Positions 30,699 to 39,323 of a stretch of DNA of 64,000 nt are shown here, piece by piece. The stretch spans positions 124,001 through 188,000 of the forward strand of contig NZ_JAIPUT010000001.1 of NCBI RefSeq assembly GCF_020055635.1, read 5' to 3'. The DNA comes from Marivita sp. (GTDB lineage Bacteria; Pseudomonadota; Alphaproteobacteria; Rhodobacterales; Rhodobacteraceae). The notes beneath the pieces were generated by a model. That model ran no database searches. It was not told the DNA's origin and saw nothing but the letters and a program-made list of their open reading frames with translations. Numbering within the stretch: the stretch's first letter is position 1; every line of letters begins with the position of its first letter. The translations under genes were made by a program, and so were the position numbers.

Positions 30699-32489
30699 TC
30701 AGAAAGCCTGACCGATACCGATGTAGAATTGATATTCCTGCCCGGCATCATCGCCGGTCACAGGGGTTGCGACATCCACCCGGATCGGTCCGATCCCGGT
30801 ATTGTAGCGCAGGCCGATCCCGGCCCCCGCATGCCAGTCGCTGTCTCCGGCAAAGCCGCTCTCCTCGGTGATGAACCCGGCATCGTAAAAGCCGACCAGC
30901 CCGATATTCTCGCGCACCGTCGCGCGCAGCTCGGCCGAGATCGCGGCAAAGCTCTGCCCGCCGGTGAATTCGCCATTGCTCGCGGTCACGCCCAGCGACT
31001 GGTACGCATGTCCCCGCACCGTGCCGCCGCCGCCCGAATAGAACAGGTAATCCGGCACCGTGTCCTCGATGTCCGGCCCCCAGACCGACCCGAGCTGCGC
31101 CCGCCCGGCCAGAACGAACCGGTCCTCGGCGCCAAGCCCCGCATAGGCTCGCGCATCCGACGTGAACCGCACCCCGCTTTCGGTGTCGTCAAGCCCCAGG
31201 AACGGCGTGCCGGTGGCCGAGATGTAGAACCCGCCCGTCGGGTTGAGCGTACTGTCGCGCGTGTCATAGGTCGCGCCGAGTGTCGCCGTCAGCAGCTGGA
31301 AGGTGCGTTCGCCGAATGCATCGTCCGTGTCGATATAGCGATAGCCCAGCCCGAACGTGCCTGTCAGTTCATCGGAAAACCGATGCGTCAGCCCCGACGA
31401 AATGCTGGCCTGGTTGCTGCTGAAACCGGGCTCGTTCAGCTGTTCGATGGTCGCGGTCAGGTAGAACTCGGTATCCGGCGTAAAGGTGGCGGGCCGCCCG
31501 TATGTCAGGTTCAGCTTGTAGTCGATTTCCTCGCCATCCATGCCGATGCCCGACACTTCGCCTTCGACCCGCAGCCGCTCCGCCCCCTGGAACAGGTTGC
31601 GATGCAGCCAGAAGGCGCTGATCTTGCCGCCATCCTGGGTCGACAGTTCGGCGCCAAAGCCGAACCGGCGCGGTTTCTGCTCGGCCACCTGCAAGGCAAG
31701 GTCCAGCGACCCGTCCGCGTTCGGGGTCTCGGCTTCGGAAATCGCCACCGAACTGAAGACCCCCGTCTGGCGCAGACGCCGCTCGGCCTGGGTGATCTCC
31801 TCGGGGTCGAACACCTCGCCCTGCGGGATGCCCGCGATTTCACGGATGCGCGTCCGGCGCACCCCCTCGTTGCCGGTCACCACGATATCGCCGAAGCGCA
31901 GGCGCGGACCCGGAGCCAGCCGCAAAACAACATCCAGCTCCTGTGCCGGATGGTCCGCCGTGATCTGCTGACTGGCCAGTTCCGCCTTGGCATGACCGGT
32001 CTCGCGCCAGCCCCGGATACCGGCCTCGGTCGCTTCGCGGATCGGGGCGGTGCCGGCGCGTGCACCGACGCGGAAGGTTTCGGGAATCTCGGTGCCTTGT
32101 GCAAGCGGCGCGATCTCGGCGCGGCCGAACTTGAACCACGGACCCGGTTCGATGTCGACGGCGATGCGCTCGATCGACGCCGGCGCATCGAAGGGCGAAA
32201 TATTGGCCGCCTCGCGCCCGTCGATCGTGATCGACACCACCGGCCCGAACCGGCCATTGCCGTAAAGCGCGGAAACGATCCGTCCATAATCCGCCTGCGC
32301 CGCGGCAAGCAGCGCCTGTGGCGTGCTGTCTTCGCTGTCCAGCAAGCCGACCAGAGACATCGCCCCCCGGACCTCGCTGCGCAGGTCATCCCCCCCGCGG
32401 GACAGGTTGACGTCAAGATCCTGTGCTGCGCTTGCGACCGGGGCGACCACCAAACACACGCACAACATCCTGCGTTTCAGTTGGATCAT
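30699..32489 (-). CDS. tamA: Outer-membrane assembly factor TamA (Omp85 family)
   Basis: 596 codons. Signal peptide ending near VASA-A (about residue 22), then roughly three POTRA-like repeats (about 25-270), then a C-terminal 16-strand beta barrel from about 275 with the Omp85 motif region GGGTVRGHAYQSLG and a terminal strand ending in Phe (FYIGIGQAF), the signal for BAM insertion. Partner of TamB, encoded 1 base downstream. Confidence 0.94.
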   Translation of the reverse strand: MIQLKRRMLCVCLVVAPVASAAQDLDVNLSRGGDDLRSEVRGAMSLVGLLDSEDSTPQALLAAAQADYGRIVSALYGNGRFGPVVSITIDGREAANISPFDAPASIERIAVDIEPGPWFKFGRAEIAPLAQGTEIPETFRVGARAGTAPIREATEAGIRGWRETGHAKAELASQQITADHPAQELDVVLRLAPGPRLRFGDIVVTGNEGVRRTRIREIAGIPQGEVFDPEEITQAERRLRQTGVFSSVAISEAETPNADGSLDLALQVAEQKPRRFGFGAELSTQDGGKISAFWLHRNLFQGAERLRVEGEVSGIGMDGEEIDYKLNLTYGRPATFTPDTEFYLTATIEQLNEPGFSSNQASISSGLTHRFSDELTGTFGLGYRYIDTDDAFGERTFQLLTATLGATYDTRDSTLNPTGGFYISATGTPFLGLDDTESGVRFTSDARAYAGLGAEDRFVLAGRAQLGSVWGPDIEDTVPDYLFYSGGGGTVRGHAYQSLGVTASNGEFTGGQSFAAISAELRATVRENIGLVGFYDAGFITEESGFAGDSDWHAGAGIGLRYNTGIGPIRVDVATPVTGDDAGQEYQFYIGIGQAF

Positions 32490-32526
32490 TTCCGCTAAAC
32501 CTCGTGTTTCACATTCTGACCCTAAC

Positions 32527-32561
32527 AGGGCCTACCCGATTTGCGCAAACGGGTTCCCTGA
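32527..32561. repeat. Nested inverted repeat upstream of tamA
   Basis: Outer arms CAGGG / CCCTG enclose an inner near-palindrome ACCCG-A-TTTGC / GCAAA-CGGGT (32534-32554). It lies about 40 bases upstream of the tamA start. It could be an operator or a leader stem-loop; no T-run follows on either strand. Confidence 0.4.
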
Positions 32562-32599
32562 AAACTGGTGCGCAATCGCGCCGTGTCGACAGGTTTCGC

Positions 32600-32634
32600 A
32601 AAAAGACGCGCATGGTATGGGGACACCATGCGCG
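32600..32634 (-). terminator. Intrinsic terminator after the 163-codon secreted protein gene
   Basis: A 10-bp perfect stem CGCGCATGGT / ACCATGCGCG with an 8-base loop; on the minus strand it is followed by TCTTTTTG. It lies about 50 bases after the stop of the minus-strand gene at 32686-33177. Confidence 0.7.
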
Positions 32635-32685
32635 CGAGGTGCAGAGCGTCAAAGGACCCATGACGCTCCGTCTGTCCGGCGGCGT

Positions 32686-33177
32686 TCAGTACCGCGCCAG
32701 TGTATATCCCCGATGCCGCAGGCAGGGCAGGGCATAGGCCCGCGCCGTGCCGCGCCGCGTCTCCACATTCATGCGGCAGGCCTTCGGCAGAGACCGCACG
32801 CTGATGTTGTTGCGCTCGAGGCACCGCCCCATGATGACGCGGTTGACCCGACCGCCCTCGATCTGCCTGACACAACCCGCCGGAAGCGCCGCGGCCCGGT
32901 CGCGATGCGGTTTGCCACGCGGAACGAGTTTCGGCGGCGAACTCTGGTGGTGGTAGACCTTTGGCTTCGGATCGTGCCGTGTCACGACCTTGCGCCGGTC
33001 GTCATCATCGTCGTCGTCCCGCGCGTTCTGGATTGCCTTGCCGATGATGAAGATCGTGGCGGCCCCGGCCAGAAGCCGCGCGATATCCTCTTCGGTGGCA
33101 GCCCGCGCAGGGGCGGCCGAGAACGCGGCGATTGCGGTTGAAGCAGCAAGGACTGCGGCAATGAATCTGCGTGACAT
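32686..33177 (-). CDS. Secreted basic protein of unknown function
   Basis: 163 codons from the ATG giving MSRRFIAAVLAASTAIAAFS, a signal peptide cut near ARA-A (about residue 26), with GGAAAGGAA upstream. The mature part has a short hydrophobic segment (LLAGAATIFIIGKAI), a run of seven Asp residues, then a basic Arg/Lys/His/Pro-rich stretch and a C-terminal Cys-containing domain (CVRQIEGG...MGRCLERN...CRMNVET...CLRHRGY) that could form two disulfides. No family recognised. Followed by a good terminator, so it looks monocistronic. Confidence 0.7.
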   Translation of the reverse strand: MSRRFIAAVLAASTAIAAFSAAPARAATEEDIARLLAGAATIFIIGKAIQNARDDDDDDDRRKVVTRHDPKPKVYHHQSSPPKLVPRGKPHRDRAAALPAGCVRQIEGGRVNRVIMGRCLERNNISVRSLPKACRMNVETRRGTARAYALPCLRHRGYTLARY

Positions 33178-33358
33178 GGTTGGGTTCCTTTCCCTGTCTG
33201 AAGCCAGCGATGGCGTGGTTCGGGGCAGGGGCATGACACCGCTGCCTGTGCCCTCCATCTCGGGCGGCCTGGGAAAGTCAGGCAATATCGCCCCCCGGTT
33301 ATCCGATAGCGGCAGCCGCGTTATTGTATTTCCGCGATCTTCGCCGCAGTTTGACGCC

Positions 33359-33643
33359 ATGAAACACATTGTCCCCCTTCTGGTCTGCGCCGTGCTGGCC
33401 TTGCCCGCCACGGCGCAGGCCGCGTGTTACGCCGATTACAAGGCGAAACAGGATTCGCCGCTGCGCCTGCATTACGGCGTGGCCGAGATCTCCGAGCCCT
33501 GCACCCCCGCATCCGCACGGCAGCAATTGCAGACGCGGCTTGAACAGGCTGGCTGGACGCTGCTCAATGTGGTGTCGGTCTTCGACGAAACAGGGCTTGC
33601 CGAAAGGAAAGACAGTGCCGGACCAAACTTCCTCCGCTACTGA
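33359..33643 (+). CDS. Small secreted protein, possible partner of the next gene
   Basis: 94 codons. MKHIVPLLVCAVLALPATAQ is a signal peptide with cleavage near AQA-A (residue 21). The mature ~73 residues contain two Cys (23 and 48) able to form a disulfide in the periplasm and an amphipathic helix (ASARQQLQTRLEQAGW). No family recognised. Its 3' end overlaps the following membrane-anchored winged-helix gene by 29 bases in another frame, so the two are translationally linked and probably work together. Confidence 0.7.
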   Translation: MKHIVPLLVCAVLALPATAQAACYADYKAKQDSPLRLHYGVAEISEPCTPASARQQLQTRLEQAGWTLLNVVSVFDETGLAERKDSAGPNFLRY

Positions 33644-34319
33644 CGCGCGCCGCTCCGGCACCCGGATCGTCGTCATCGGCATCAGCGCGATTGTCGCCCT
33701 GCTTCTGCTGGCCGGTGTCTTTCTTGTGGTCACGCTGCCCGACGCCAACGCCTTCAACGCCCGGGTCGAACGTATTTTTGTCGAAAACGACAACCTGACC
33801 TCGCTGGCCGAGGTCAAGCTGCTCGAGATCCTCGCCCAGTCCGGAACCGCCTTTTCCGACACGCTGGCGGGCTACCGCACGACAATCTTCGTTCTGCTGG
33901 TCTTCGCCACCGCCATGTTGATCGCGGCCTTGGTGTTTCTGGTGATGCTGGTCCTGCTGAACCGCCGCATGGCCCAGATCGAACGGTCTGGCATCCAGGT
34001 CAACTCCCTGATCGTCAGCCGCGAGGAAAACACCGTCTACCTGAACACGATGGGGTTCAGGCTGACCGATGCGATGATGGAGACCATTGCGATTCTCGCC
34101 GAGGCCCGTCTTGACGACGAATTGCTGTCCGGTGCCCAGATCGAGGCGATCATTTCCGGCCGGCTCGAAAGCGATTGCGACGAGGCCGCAGGGGCCACCC
34201 GCATCAAGCGCCTGCGCGACGGGTTGGGCAACCAGCTGGTCAGCGAATTGCTGATCAAGAACATTGCCCGCCGGGGATACATGCTTGCCATCGACAAGGA
34301 CGTGATCGAGGTGCTGTGA
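33615..34319 (+). CDS. Membrane-anchored OmpR-type winged-helix protein
   Basis: 234 codons. Start is GTG, with AAAGGA about 6 bases upstream; the frame remains open further upstream but that part overlaps the preceding gene. Two transmembrane helices (about 18-40 and 90-115) flank a ~48-residue periplasmic loop; positive residues on the outer ends put both termini in the cytoplasm. Residues ~129-227 read like an OmpR/PhoB winged helix: a beta strand, FRLTDAMMETIAILAE, then TRIKRLRDGLG and IARRGYMLAID, equivalent to the usual recognition helix and C-terminal hairpin. No receiver or kinase domain. I infer a one-component transmembrane regulator with inverted ToxR-like order. Confidence 0.65.
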   Translation: MPDQTSSATDARRSGTRIVVIGISAIVALLLLAGVFLVVTLPDANAFNARVERIFVENDNLTSLAEVKLLEILAQSGTAFSDTLAGYRTTIFVLLVFATAMLIAALVFLVMLVLLNRRMAQIERSGIQVNSLIVSREENTVYLNTMGFRLTDAMMETIAILAEARLDDELLSGAQIEAIISGRLESDCDEAAGATRIKRLRDGLGNQLVSELLIKNIARRGYMLAIDKDVIEVL

Positions 34320-34653
34320 CCCAACCGGATGTCGCGATGTGCAATCCGTTCCGGGATCGCGGAAATCCCGGAATGTGAGGGCCATTCGGAATCTGCCAAA
34401 TCTCCGGACCATCCGGGCAGATGATCCGCAGACTCGCCGTCACGCCCGGGAGACCTTTCCGAAGCGTACGGTTGACCCGCATCCGTACGGATCAGCCGTA
34501 CGCCTCGCGGGGTGCATCCGTACGGGTCTGCGGTGCACCGGACTGACGTGAGGGGGAGCCAGGCCAAAACCACAACATCTGGACAAAAGACGCGGCGATG
34601 CCATAGCCAATCGTACGTTTCAGCCCCGCAGCCGTACGAACCGGACGGTTCAC
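34320..34653. promoter_or_regulatory. 334-base gene-free region with six CGTACG sites
   Basis: No credible gene. Near the left end a 9-bp stem TTCCGGGAT / ATCCCGGAA (34349-34373) may end the winged-helix transcript. From 34465 to 34638 the palindrome CGTACG occurs six times (34465, 34484, 34497, 34519, 34612, 34633). Two copies share GCATCCGTACGG and two share CAGCCGTACG. The spacing of neighbours is 13-22 bases within clusters. This looks like an operator array; the adjacent winged-helix protein is the obvious but untested candidate to bind it. Confidence 0.55.
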
Positions 34654-35433
34654 TCAGCGATAGACCAGCTGTTCCGCAATCTGCCCGTGCAATTCCGCCC
34701 CGGCGCCCAGCACGCCCGCGGTCTGCGGAATCCGGTTGTTGAATCGCAGCGGATATCCATGCCGGTCAGTCACGGTCGCCCCGGCCTCTGACAGGATCAG
34801 CGCCCCTGCGGCGATATCCCATTCCCAACTTGGTCGCAGCGTCAACATCGCATCATAGCGCCCTTGTGCCACCAGGCACAGCCGATAGGCGAGCGAGGGG
34901 CGATGCGACCGGGCAAAGCCGGGCACGGCATCGCGCCAGTGAATGGGGTCCATGTTCGGCTTGGTGGCCAGAACCCGAGCATCGTCAATTTCCAATACAT
35001 CAGAAACACTTAGCTGTTCCCCGTTGCAAAACGCACCTTGCGTGATGCTCGAGGAATAGAGCAAATCCATTTCCGGAAGGTAAACGACTCCCGCCGAGAC
35101 AACGCCGTTTTCGACCATCGCCAGCGAATGCGCCCAGGTTGTTTCGCCGGCGATGAAACTGCGCGTCCCGTCGATCGGATCGACGATGAAAAGCCGGTTC
35201 TTGTCCAGACGGTCCGGCGTGTCGCGCGTCTCTTCGCTGAGCCAGCCATACTCCGGCCGCGCCGCCTTGAGCATATCGCGCAACGCCAGGTCCACCGCGT
35301 AATCCGCCTGCGTCACCGGCCCCGCATCATCCGGTTTATGCTCTACATTCAAGCCCTTGGCCTTGTGATGCAGGGCAATCTCGCCCGCCTGTCGCGCGGC
35401 GTCGATCAGAAGGTCAAGATCACTCTCCGGCAA
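34654..35433 (-). CDS. Inositol monophosphatase family protein
   Basis: 259 codons. Mg-dependent phosphatase: EE at 67-68, DPIDGT at 85-90 and WEWDIAAGALIL near 204-215 are the three superfamily motifs. Substrate may be inositol phosphate, PAP or a histidinol-type phosphate; sequence alone does not decide and a closer CysQ candidate exists at 5978-6775. It overlaps the 3' end of pmbA by 14 bases, so the two are co-expressed. Confidence 0.85.
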   Translation of the reverse strand: MPESDLDLLIDAARQAGEIALHHKAKGLNVEHKPDDAGPVTQADYAVDLALRDMLKAARPEYGWLSEETRDTPDRLDKNRLFIVDPIDGTRSFIAGETTWAHSLAMVENGVVSAGVVYLPEMDLLYSSSITQGAFCNGEQLSVSDVLEIDDARVLATKPNMDPIHWRDAVPGFARSHRPSLAYRLCLVAQGRYDAMLTLRPSWEWDIAAGALILSEAGATVTDRHGYPLRFNNRIPQTAGVLGAGAELHGQIAEQLVYR

Positions 35434-36766
35434 GCGTCAGCCCTTCAACCAGAAGCGATGGCACAACCCGGCTCAGCCATGGGCGGGCATCATTGGCAGG
35501 CCTAATTTTCTTCAACATTTCAATAAGGTTACCCGCAATCGTCACGCCACTGACCGGATAGGCCACTTCGCCGTTCTCGACCCAGAAACCCGCCGCCCCC
35601 CGCGAATAATCGCCGGTGTTCGGGTTGATCGTCGACCCGATCATCGACGTCACCACAAGCCCGGTTCCCATCTCAGCGATCAACCCGGCGCGGTCCGTAA
35701 CCCCCTGAGTCAGAACCACATTCGATACGCTGGGCGATGGCCCGCCCGTGGTGCCGCGCGATGCGTTGCCGGTCGGATCAAGCCCCAGCTTGCGCGCCGT
35801 CGCGAGATCAAGCGTCCAGCCCGTCAACACTCCGTCGCGGACGATGTCGCGCTTCTGTGTCGCCAGACCTTCGGCATCGAAGGGACGCGATCCGCCGACC
35901 CGCACGCGATGCGGGTCTTCGGTCAGGCTAAGTCCCTGAGGCAGAACCTCTTTTCCCAGCAGGTCCAGTGCCCAGGAAGACCGCCGCGCAATCGAGGCGC
36001 CGTTGATCGCCATCAACAGGTGCCCGATCAGCGACGACGAAATCCGTTCGTCGAACAGCACGGGGTAGGCCCCCGTCTTGGGTTTGCGCGGGTTCATCCG
36101 CTCGACCGTGCGCTCGGCCGCGGTTTTGCCAATATCCTGTGCCGAGCGCAGATCGGTTTGGAAAATCCGCTGATCCCCGTCGTAATCCCGTTCCATTCCG
36201 GTGCCTGTCCCGGCGATGGCGACACAGGACACGGACCGCGAAGACCGTTGATATCCCCCGGAAAATCCGTTGCTTGCCGCCAAGTGGATGGCCTGCGACC
36301 CATAGCCCGCCGACGCCGCCGAAACCTGCGTGATGCCGTCTACCGCCAATGCCGCGCTTTCGGCATTGCGCGCGTCCTGCTCCAGGTCCGCAGGTGACGG
36401 CTCGGGTGTTGGATCATACATCTCCAGCCACTCGGATGCGCGGTTCGTGGCAAGCTGATCCGGGTCTGCCAAGCCCACATATGGGTCTTCCGGCGCCTCC
36501 CGCGCCATCGCGACTGCACGGTCCGCCATGATGGCAAGGCTCTCCTCCCGCACGTCCGAGGATGACACGTTCGCCACGCGCTGGCCGACAAACACCCGCA
36601 GTCCGATGTCGGTGGATTCCGACCGTTCGGCCTGTTCCAGAACACCGCCCCGCACGTCGATCGACATGGAATTTCCCTGAACTGCCAGCACATCGGCGGC
36701 ATCCGCCCCGGCGGCCTTGGCGCGCTGCAACAGGCGTTGCGTCAGGTCATCAAGCGTGTCTGTCAT
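35420..36766 (-). CDS. pmbA: TldE/PmbA family metalloprotease subunit
   Basis: 448 codons from the ATG giving MTDTLDDLTQ. PmbA/TldE pairs with TldD to form a heterodimeric protease that matures modified peptides and degrades antitoxins; the TldE subunit lacks the zinc site, and I see no HExxxH here, in keeping with that. Typical features: GLRVFVGQRVANVSSSD, the VLFDERISSSLIGHLL region and the C-terminal MGTGLVVTSMIGSTINPNTG. tldD is not in the window. Confidence 0.9.
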   Translation of the reverse strand: MTDTLDDLTQRLLQRAKAAGADAADVLAVQGNSMSIDVRGGVLEQAERSESTDIGLRVFVGQRVANVSSSDVREESLAIMADRAVAMAREAPEDPYVGLADPDQLATNRASEWLEMYDPTPEPSPADLEQDARNAESAALAVDGITQVSAASAGYGSQAIHLAASNGFSGGYQRSSRSVSCVAIAGTGTGMERDYDGDQRIFQTDLRSAQDIGKTAAERTVERMNPRKPKTGAYPVLFDERISSSLIGHLLMAINGASIARRSSWALDLLGKEVLPQGLSLTEDPHRVRVGGSRPFDAEGLATQKRDIVRDGVLTGWTLDLATARKLGLDPTGNASRGTTGGPSPSVSNVVLTQGVTDRAGLIAEMGTGLVVTSMIGSTINPNTGDYSRGAAGFWVENGEVAYPVSGVTIAGNLIEMLKKIRPANDARPWLSRVVPSLLVEGLTLAGE

Positions 36767-36831
36767 GGGAACTCCGGTGCGTGGTTGGTGCCGCAGAGAG
36801 GTAGAGCGGCAGGCGTACCACCGCAACCCTG

Positions 36832-37599
36832 CTAGCGGTCGACAGGGGCAACCACACCCACAATCGGCCCCAGCCAGCGCCCGAAATCGGATCGGTTCAG
36901 CTGCGGGGCATGCAACCGCGACACGCTGCCATCCAGGAAAAGCGCCTGCGGCAGCCCGAGATCGTCGCGGAAAATGCGCCCGAATTCATGAAACGTGACC
37001 GGTTGATCCGAGATCACGAACACCACGCGCCTGCCATCCCCTGACGTGCCGACCCCATTGCGAATATGGCGCGATGTGCTGTCGGGCAAAAAACGTGGGT
37101 GTAACTCTCCGTCAATGACAAGCATCGGTCCCGACTGCGTGGCATACCGGCAATCGGGCCGCGCGGCCTCGTAAGCCAGCGTTTCGATCACATCGGCACG
37201 GCCTTTGCCGATGCAGAACACGCCGTTGGGCAAGAGCCCGAAATTGCCCGGCCCGGCGTTCGGGATCACGCGCATGATTTCCTGGCCGTCTTCGATGTAA
37301 TGTCCCACCGGCGCACGGTCGTCGTGGTACATCCCGCCATTCATGGCAAAGGCCAGGGTCTTGCCCTCAGCGGTCAATGCCCCGTCAATCTTGGAGAATT
37401 GCCCGTATTTGTCGCCCGACGGCGTATCGAGGAACAATCGGAGGTCGTCCACACGCGGATCGACTTCGCACGCGGTATAGGCCAGCCCGTCAAAGCTGCG
37501 TTCTTCGCAGACCACCTGTGCCTGCGCCGACACGGCCGGCAAGGCGACCAGACCCAGCGCGGCCAGTGCGATCCTAGCTCTCGATATCACGACGCACAT
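36832..37599 (-). CDS. Secreted phosphodiester glycosidase-like (DUF2233) protein
   Basis: 255 codons. A signal peptide ([19 protein letters not shown]) precedes a NAGPA/DUF2233 domain: [48 protein letters not shown] and [13 protein letters not shown] match the conserved core of the family, whose known members remove GlcNAc from phosphodiesters or act in exopolysaccharide metabolism. Its first 26 bases overlap the end of rbfA, giving coupled translation, which is an odd partnership for a periplasmic enzyme. Substrate unknown. Confidence 0.82.
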   Translation of the reverse strand: MCVVISRARIALAALGLVALPAVSAQAQVVCEERSFDGLAYTACEVDPRVDDLRLFLDTPSGDKYGQFSKIDGALTAEGKTLAFAMNGGMYHDDRAPVGHYIEDGQEIMRVIPNAGPGNFGLLPNGVFCIGKGRADVIETLAYEAARPDCRYATQSGPMLVIDGELHPRFLPDSTSRHIRNGVGTSGDGRRVVFVISDQPVTFHEFGRIFRDDLGLPQALFLDGSVSRLHAPQLNRSDFGRWLGPIVGVVAPVDR

Positions 37600-37969
37600 C
37601 GTCCTGTTCGAACATGCGGCGGGTGTCGTCCATCCGGTCGAACGTATCGTCCAGCTTGAACCGCAGCTCGGGCGAGAATTTCAACGTGAGGTTCTTGGAC
37701 ACGGCGCGGCGCAATTCGCCGCGATTGCGGTTGAGCAACTCCAGGACATCTTCCTGACCCTTGCCACCCAGCGGCACGACATAGGCGGTCGCCATGCGCA
37801 GGTCGGGCGTGGTGCGCACTTCGCCCACGGTGATGGAGTATCGGTTCAGGTCGGGATCGTGAATATCCCCACGCGCCAGCACATCCGCCAACGTCCGGCG
37901 GATCAATTCGCCCACGCGCAGCTGTCGCTGGCTTGGGCCTTCAGAGCTTTGAGATCGGTTTTTTGCCAT
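37574..37969 (-). CDS. rbfA: Ribosome-binding factor A
   Basis: 131 codons from the ATG giving [16 protein letters not shown]. Assists late 30S maturation and cold adaptation. RbfA features: [42 protein letters not shown] and [14 protein letters not shown]. Here it is separate from the infB operon, where many bacteria keep it, and overlaps the DUF2233 gene downstream. Divergent from dapB. Confidence 0.94.
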   Translation of the reverse strand: MAKNRSQSSEGPSQRQLRVGELIRRTLADVLARGDIHDPDLNRYSITVGEVRTTPDLRMATAYVVPLGGKGQEDVLELLNRNRGELRRAVSKNLTLKFSPELRFKLDDTFDRMDDTRRMFEQDDVRRDIES

Positions 37970-38053
37970 ATTCCGCACATAAGCGGTCTGGCGGCCTTTG
38001 CCAAGCAGAGGGTCAGCCGCTATTCAGGCGAAAATCCACTTGCGGAGAATGCC

Positions 38054-38872
38054 ATGAGCGAAGAGATCGGGGTCGTCGTCACCGGAGTGTCCGGGCGGAT
38101 GGGGCAGATGCTGGTGGCAGAGATTGCCAAACATCCAAGGATGCACCTCGCCGGGGCTGTCGAACGCGAAGGCCATGATTGGGTCGGCCGGGATGTTGGT
38201 TCAGCGATGGGGGGCGCGCCAGTGGGCGTGATCGTGGCGGATGACCCGCTTGATTGCTTCGCCCGCGCACAAGCGGTGATCGACTTCACCGCACCTGCCG
38301 CAACCGTCGCCTTTGCCGAACTGGCAGCACAGGCGCGGGCCGTGCATGTCATTGGCACCACGGGTCTGTCCGAGGATGACCTGACCAAGATCAAGGCCGC
38401 CGCACGCCATGCCGTCGTGGTGCGCGCGGGCAACATGAGCCTTGGTGTCAACCTGCTCACCATGCTGACCCGCAAGGTCGCCGCAGCGCTCGATGAAGAC
38501 TACGACATCGAAGTGATCGAATATCACCACAACCAGAAGGTCGATGCGCCCTCTGGCACCGCCCTGATGCTGGGCGAGGCCGCTGCCGAAGGGCGCGGCG
38601 TCGATCTGCGCGATGTGTCGGATCGGGGGCGGGATGGCATCACGGGCGCACGCAAGCGTGGCGATATCGGCTTCAGTGCCATTCGTGGCGGCGATATCGT
38701 AGGCGAACATGACGTGCTGTTTGCCGCGGCAGGCGAACGTATCATCCTGCGCCATGTCGCCAGCGACCGCGCGCTCTTTGCCCGCGGCGCGCTCAAGGCA
38801 GCGCTCTGGGGACAGGACAAGGCACCGGGCGAATACGACATGCTCGATGTTCTTGGGCTGTCCGACGGCTGA
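38054..38872 (+). CDS. dapB: 4-hydroxy-tetrahydrodipicolinate reductase
   Basis: 272 codons. Second enzyme unique to the lysine/diaminopimelate pathway, reducing the DapA product with NAD(P)H. Nucleotide-binding GVSGRMG at 11-17; catalytic [16 protein letters not shown] with His158, His159 and Lys162. The start is the ATG giving [11 protein letters not shown], preceded by GCGGAGAATGCC. DapA is also in this window (48291-49166). Confidence 0.96.
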   Translation: MSEEIGVVVTGVSGRMGQMLVAEIAKHPRMHLAGAVEREGHDWVGRDVGSAMGGAPVGVIVADDPLDCFARAQAVIDFTAPAATVAFAELAAQARAVHVIGTTGLSEDDLTKIKAAARHAVVVRAGNMSLGVNLLTMLTRKVAAALDEDYDIEVIEYHHNQKVDAPSGTALMLGEAAAEGRGVDLRDVSDRGRDGITGARKRGDIGFSAIRGGDIVGEHDVLFAAAGERIILRHVASDRALFARGALKAALWGQDKAPGEYDMLDVLGLSDG

Positions 38873-38948
38873 TCCGGGGACGGGCGGTGTTTGATCCAAT
38901 CCTGCATATGTCGCGTATCTTTGACAATGGATATGACCGGAGGATCAG

Positions 38949-39311
38949 ATGTCGAACCGTGTTGCCCTCGTCGCCGCGCTCATCGCTGGTTTCGCGCTGC
39001 CGCAAGCCGCCGCTGCCGAGCTGAAGCGAATCGACAGTAAAGCGGAATTCGTCCAGCTGGTGCAGGGCAAGACCCTGTCACGGCCCTTGGTCAGCCTCAT
39101 GGTGTTTCCGGATGGGCAGATCTCGGGCCGAGGCGTGACATGGGATGTCACCGGGTCATGGACATGGCGAGACGGGTTCTTCTGCCGTGAACTGAACTGG
39201 GGTGGTGATGATCTGGGCTACAATTGCCAGGAAGTCCGCGCCAGTGACCGCGAGGTGCGGTTCACCGCCGATCAGGGCGCGGGCGATTCCGCGGATTTCC
39301 GTTTGCGTTGA
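38949..39311 (+). CDS. Small secreted protein of unknown function
   Basis: 120 codons. A signal peptide (VALVAALIAGFALPQAAAAE) is followed by a compact ~95-residue domain, probably a small beta barrel: FVQLVQGKTLSRPL, VFPDGQISGRGVTWDVTGSW and WRDGFFCRELNWGGDDLGYN, with two Cys (in FFCRE and YNCQE) likely disulfide-bonded. GGAGG about 7 bases upstream supports the start. No named family recognised; it may be co-transcribed with dapB, 76 bases upstream. Confidence 0.75.
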   Translation: MSNRVALVAALIAGFALPQAAAAELKRIDSKAEFVQLVQGKTLSRPLVSLMVFPDGQISGRGVTWDVTGSWTWRDGFFCRELNWGGDDLGYNCQEVRASDREVRFTADQGAGDSADFRLR

Positions 39312-39323
39312 GTATCTGGCCGA

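Noticed and set aside
26600-30871. A 1423-codon open frame on the plus strand opposite tamB, and similar long antisense frames opposite dnaK, secA, infB, purH and the OmpA-like gene
   Set aside because: High GC and third-position bias produce long stop-free antisense frames. Each lies exactly over a strongly recognisable gene on the other strand and has Arg/His/Gly-rich, domain-free translation.
33369-33614. N-terminal extension of the membrane winged-helix protein
   Set aside because: The frame is open, but the segment overlaps the signal-peptide gene in another frame and is Arg/Pro-rich; a GTG with a good ribosome site at 33615 gives a sensible membrane protein.
34339-34551. Short open frames in the gene-free region before the inositol-monophosphatase-family gene
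   Set aside because: No ribosome binding site, Arg/Pro-rich composition and overlap with the CGTACG repeats and a hairpin; better explained as regulatory DNA.
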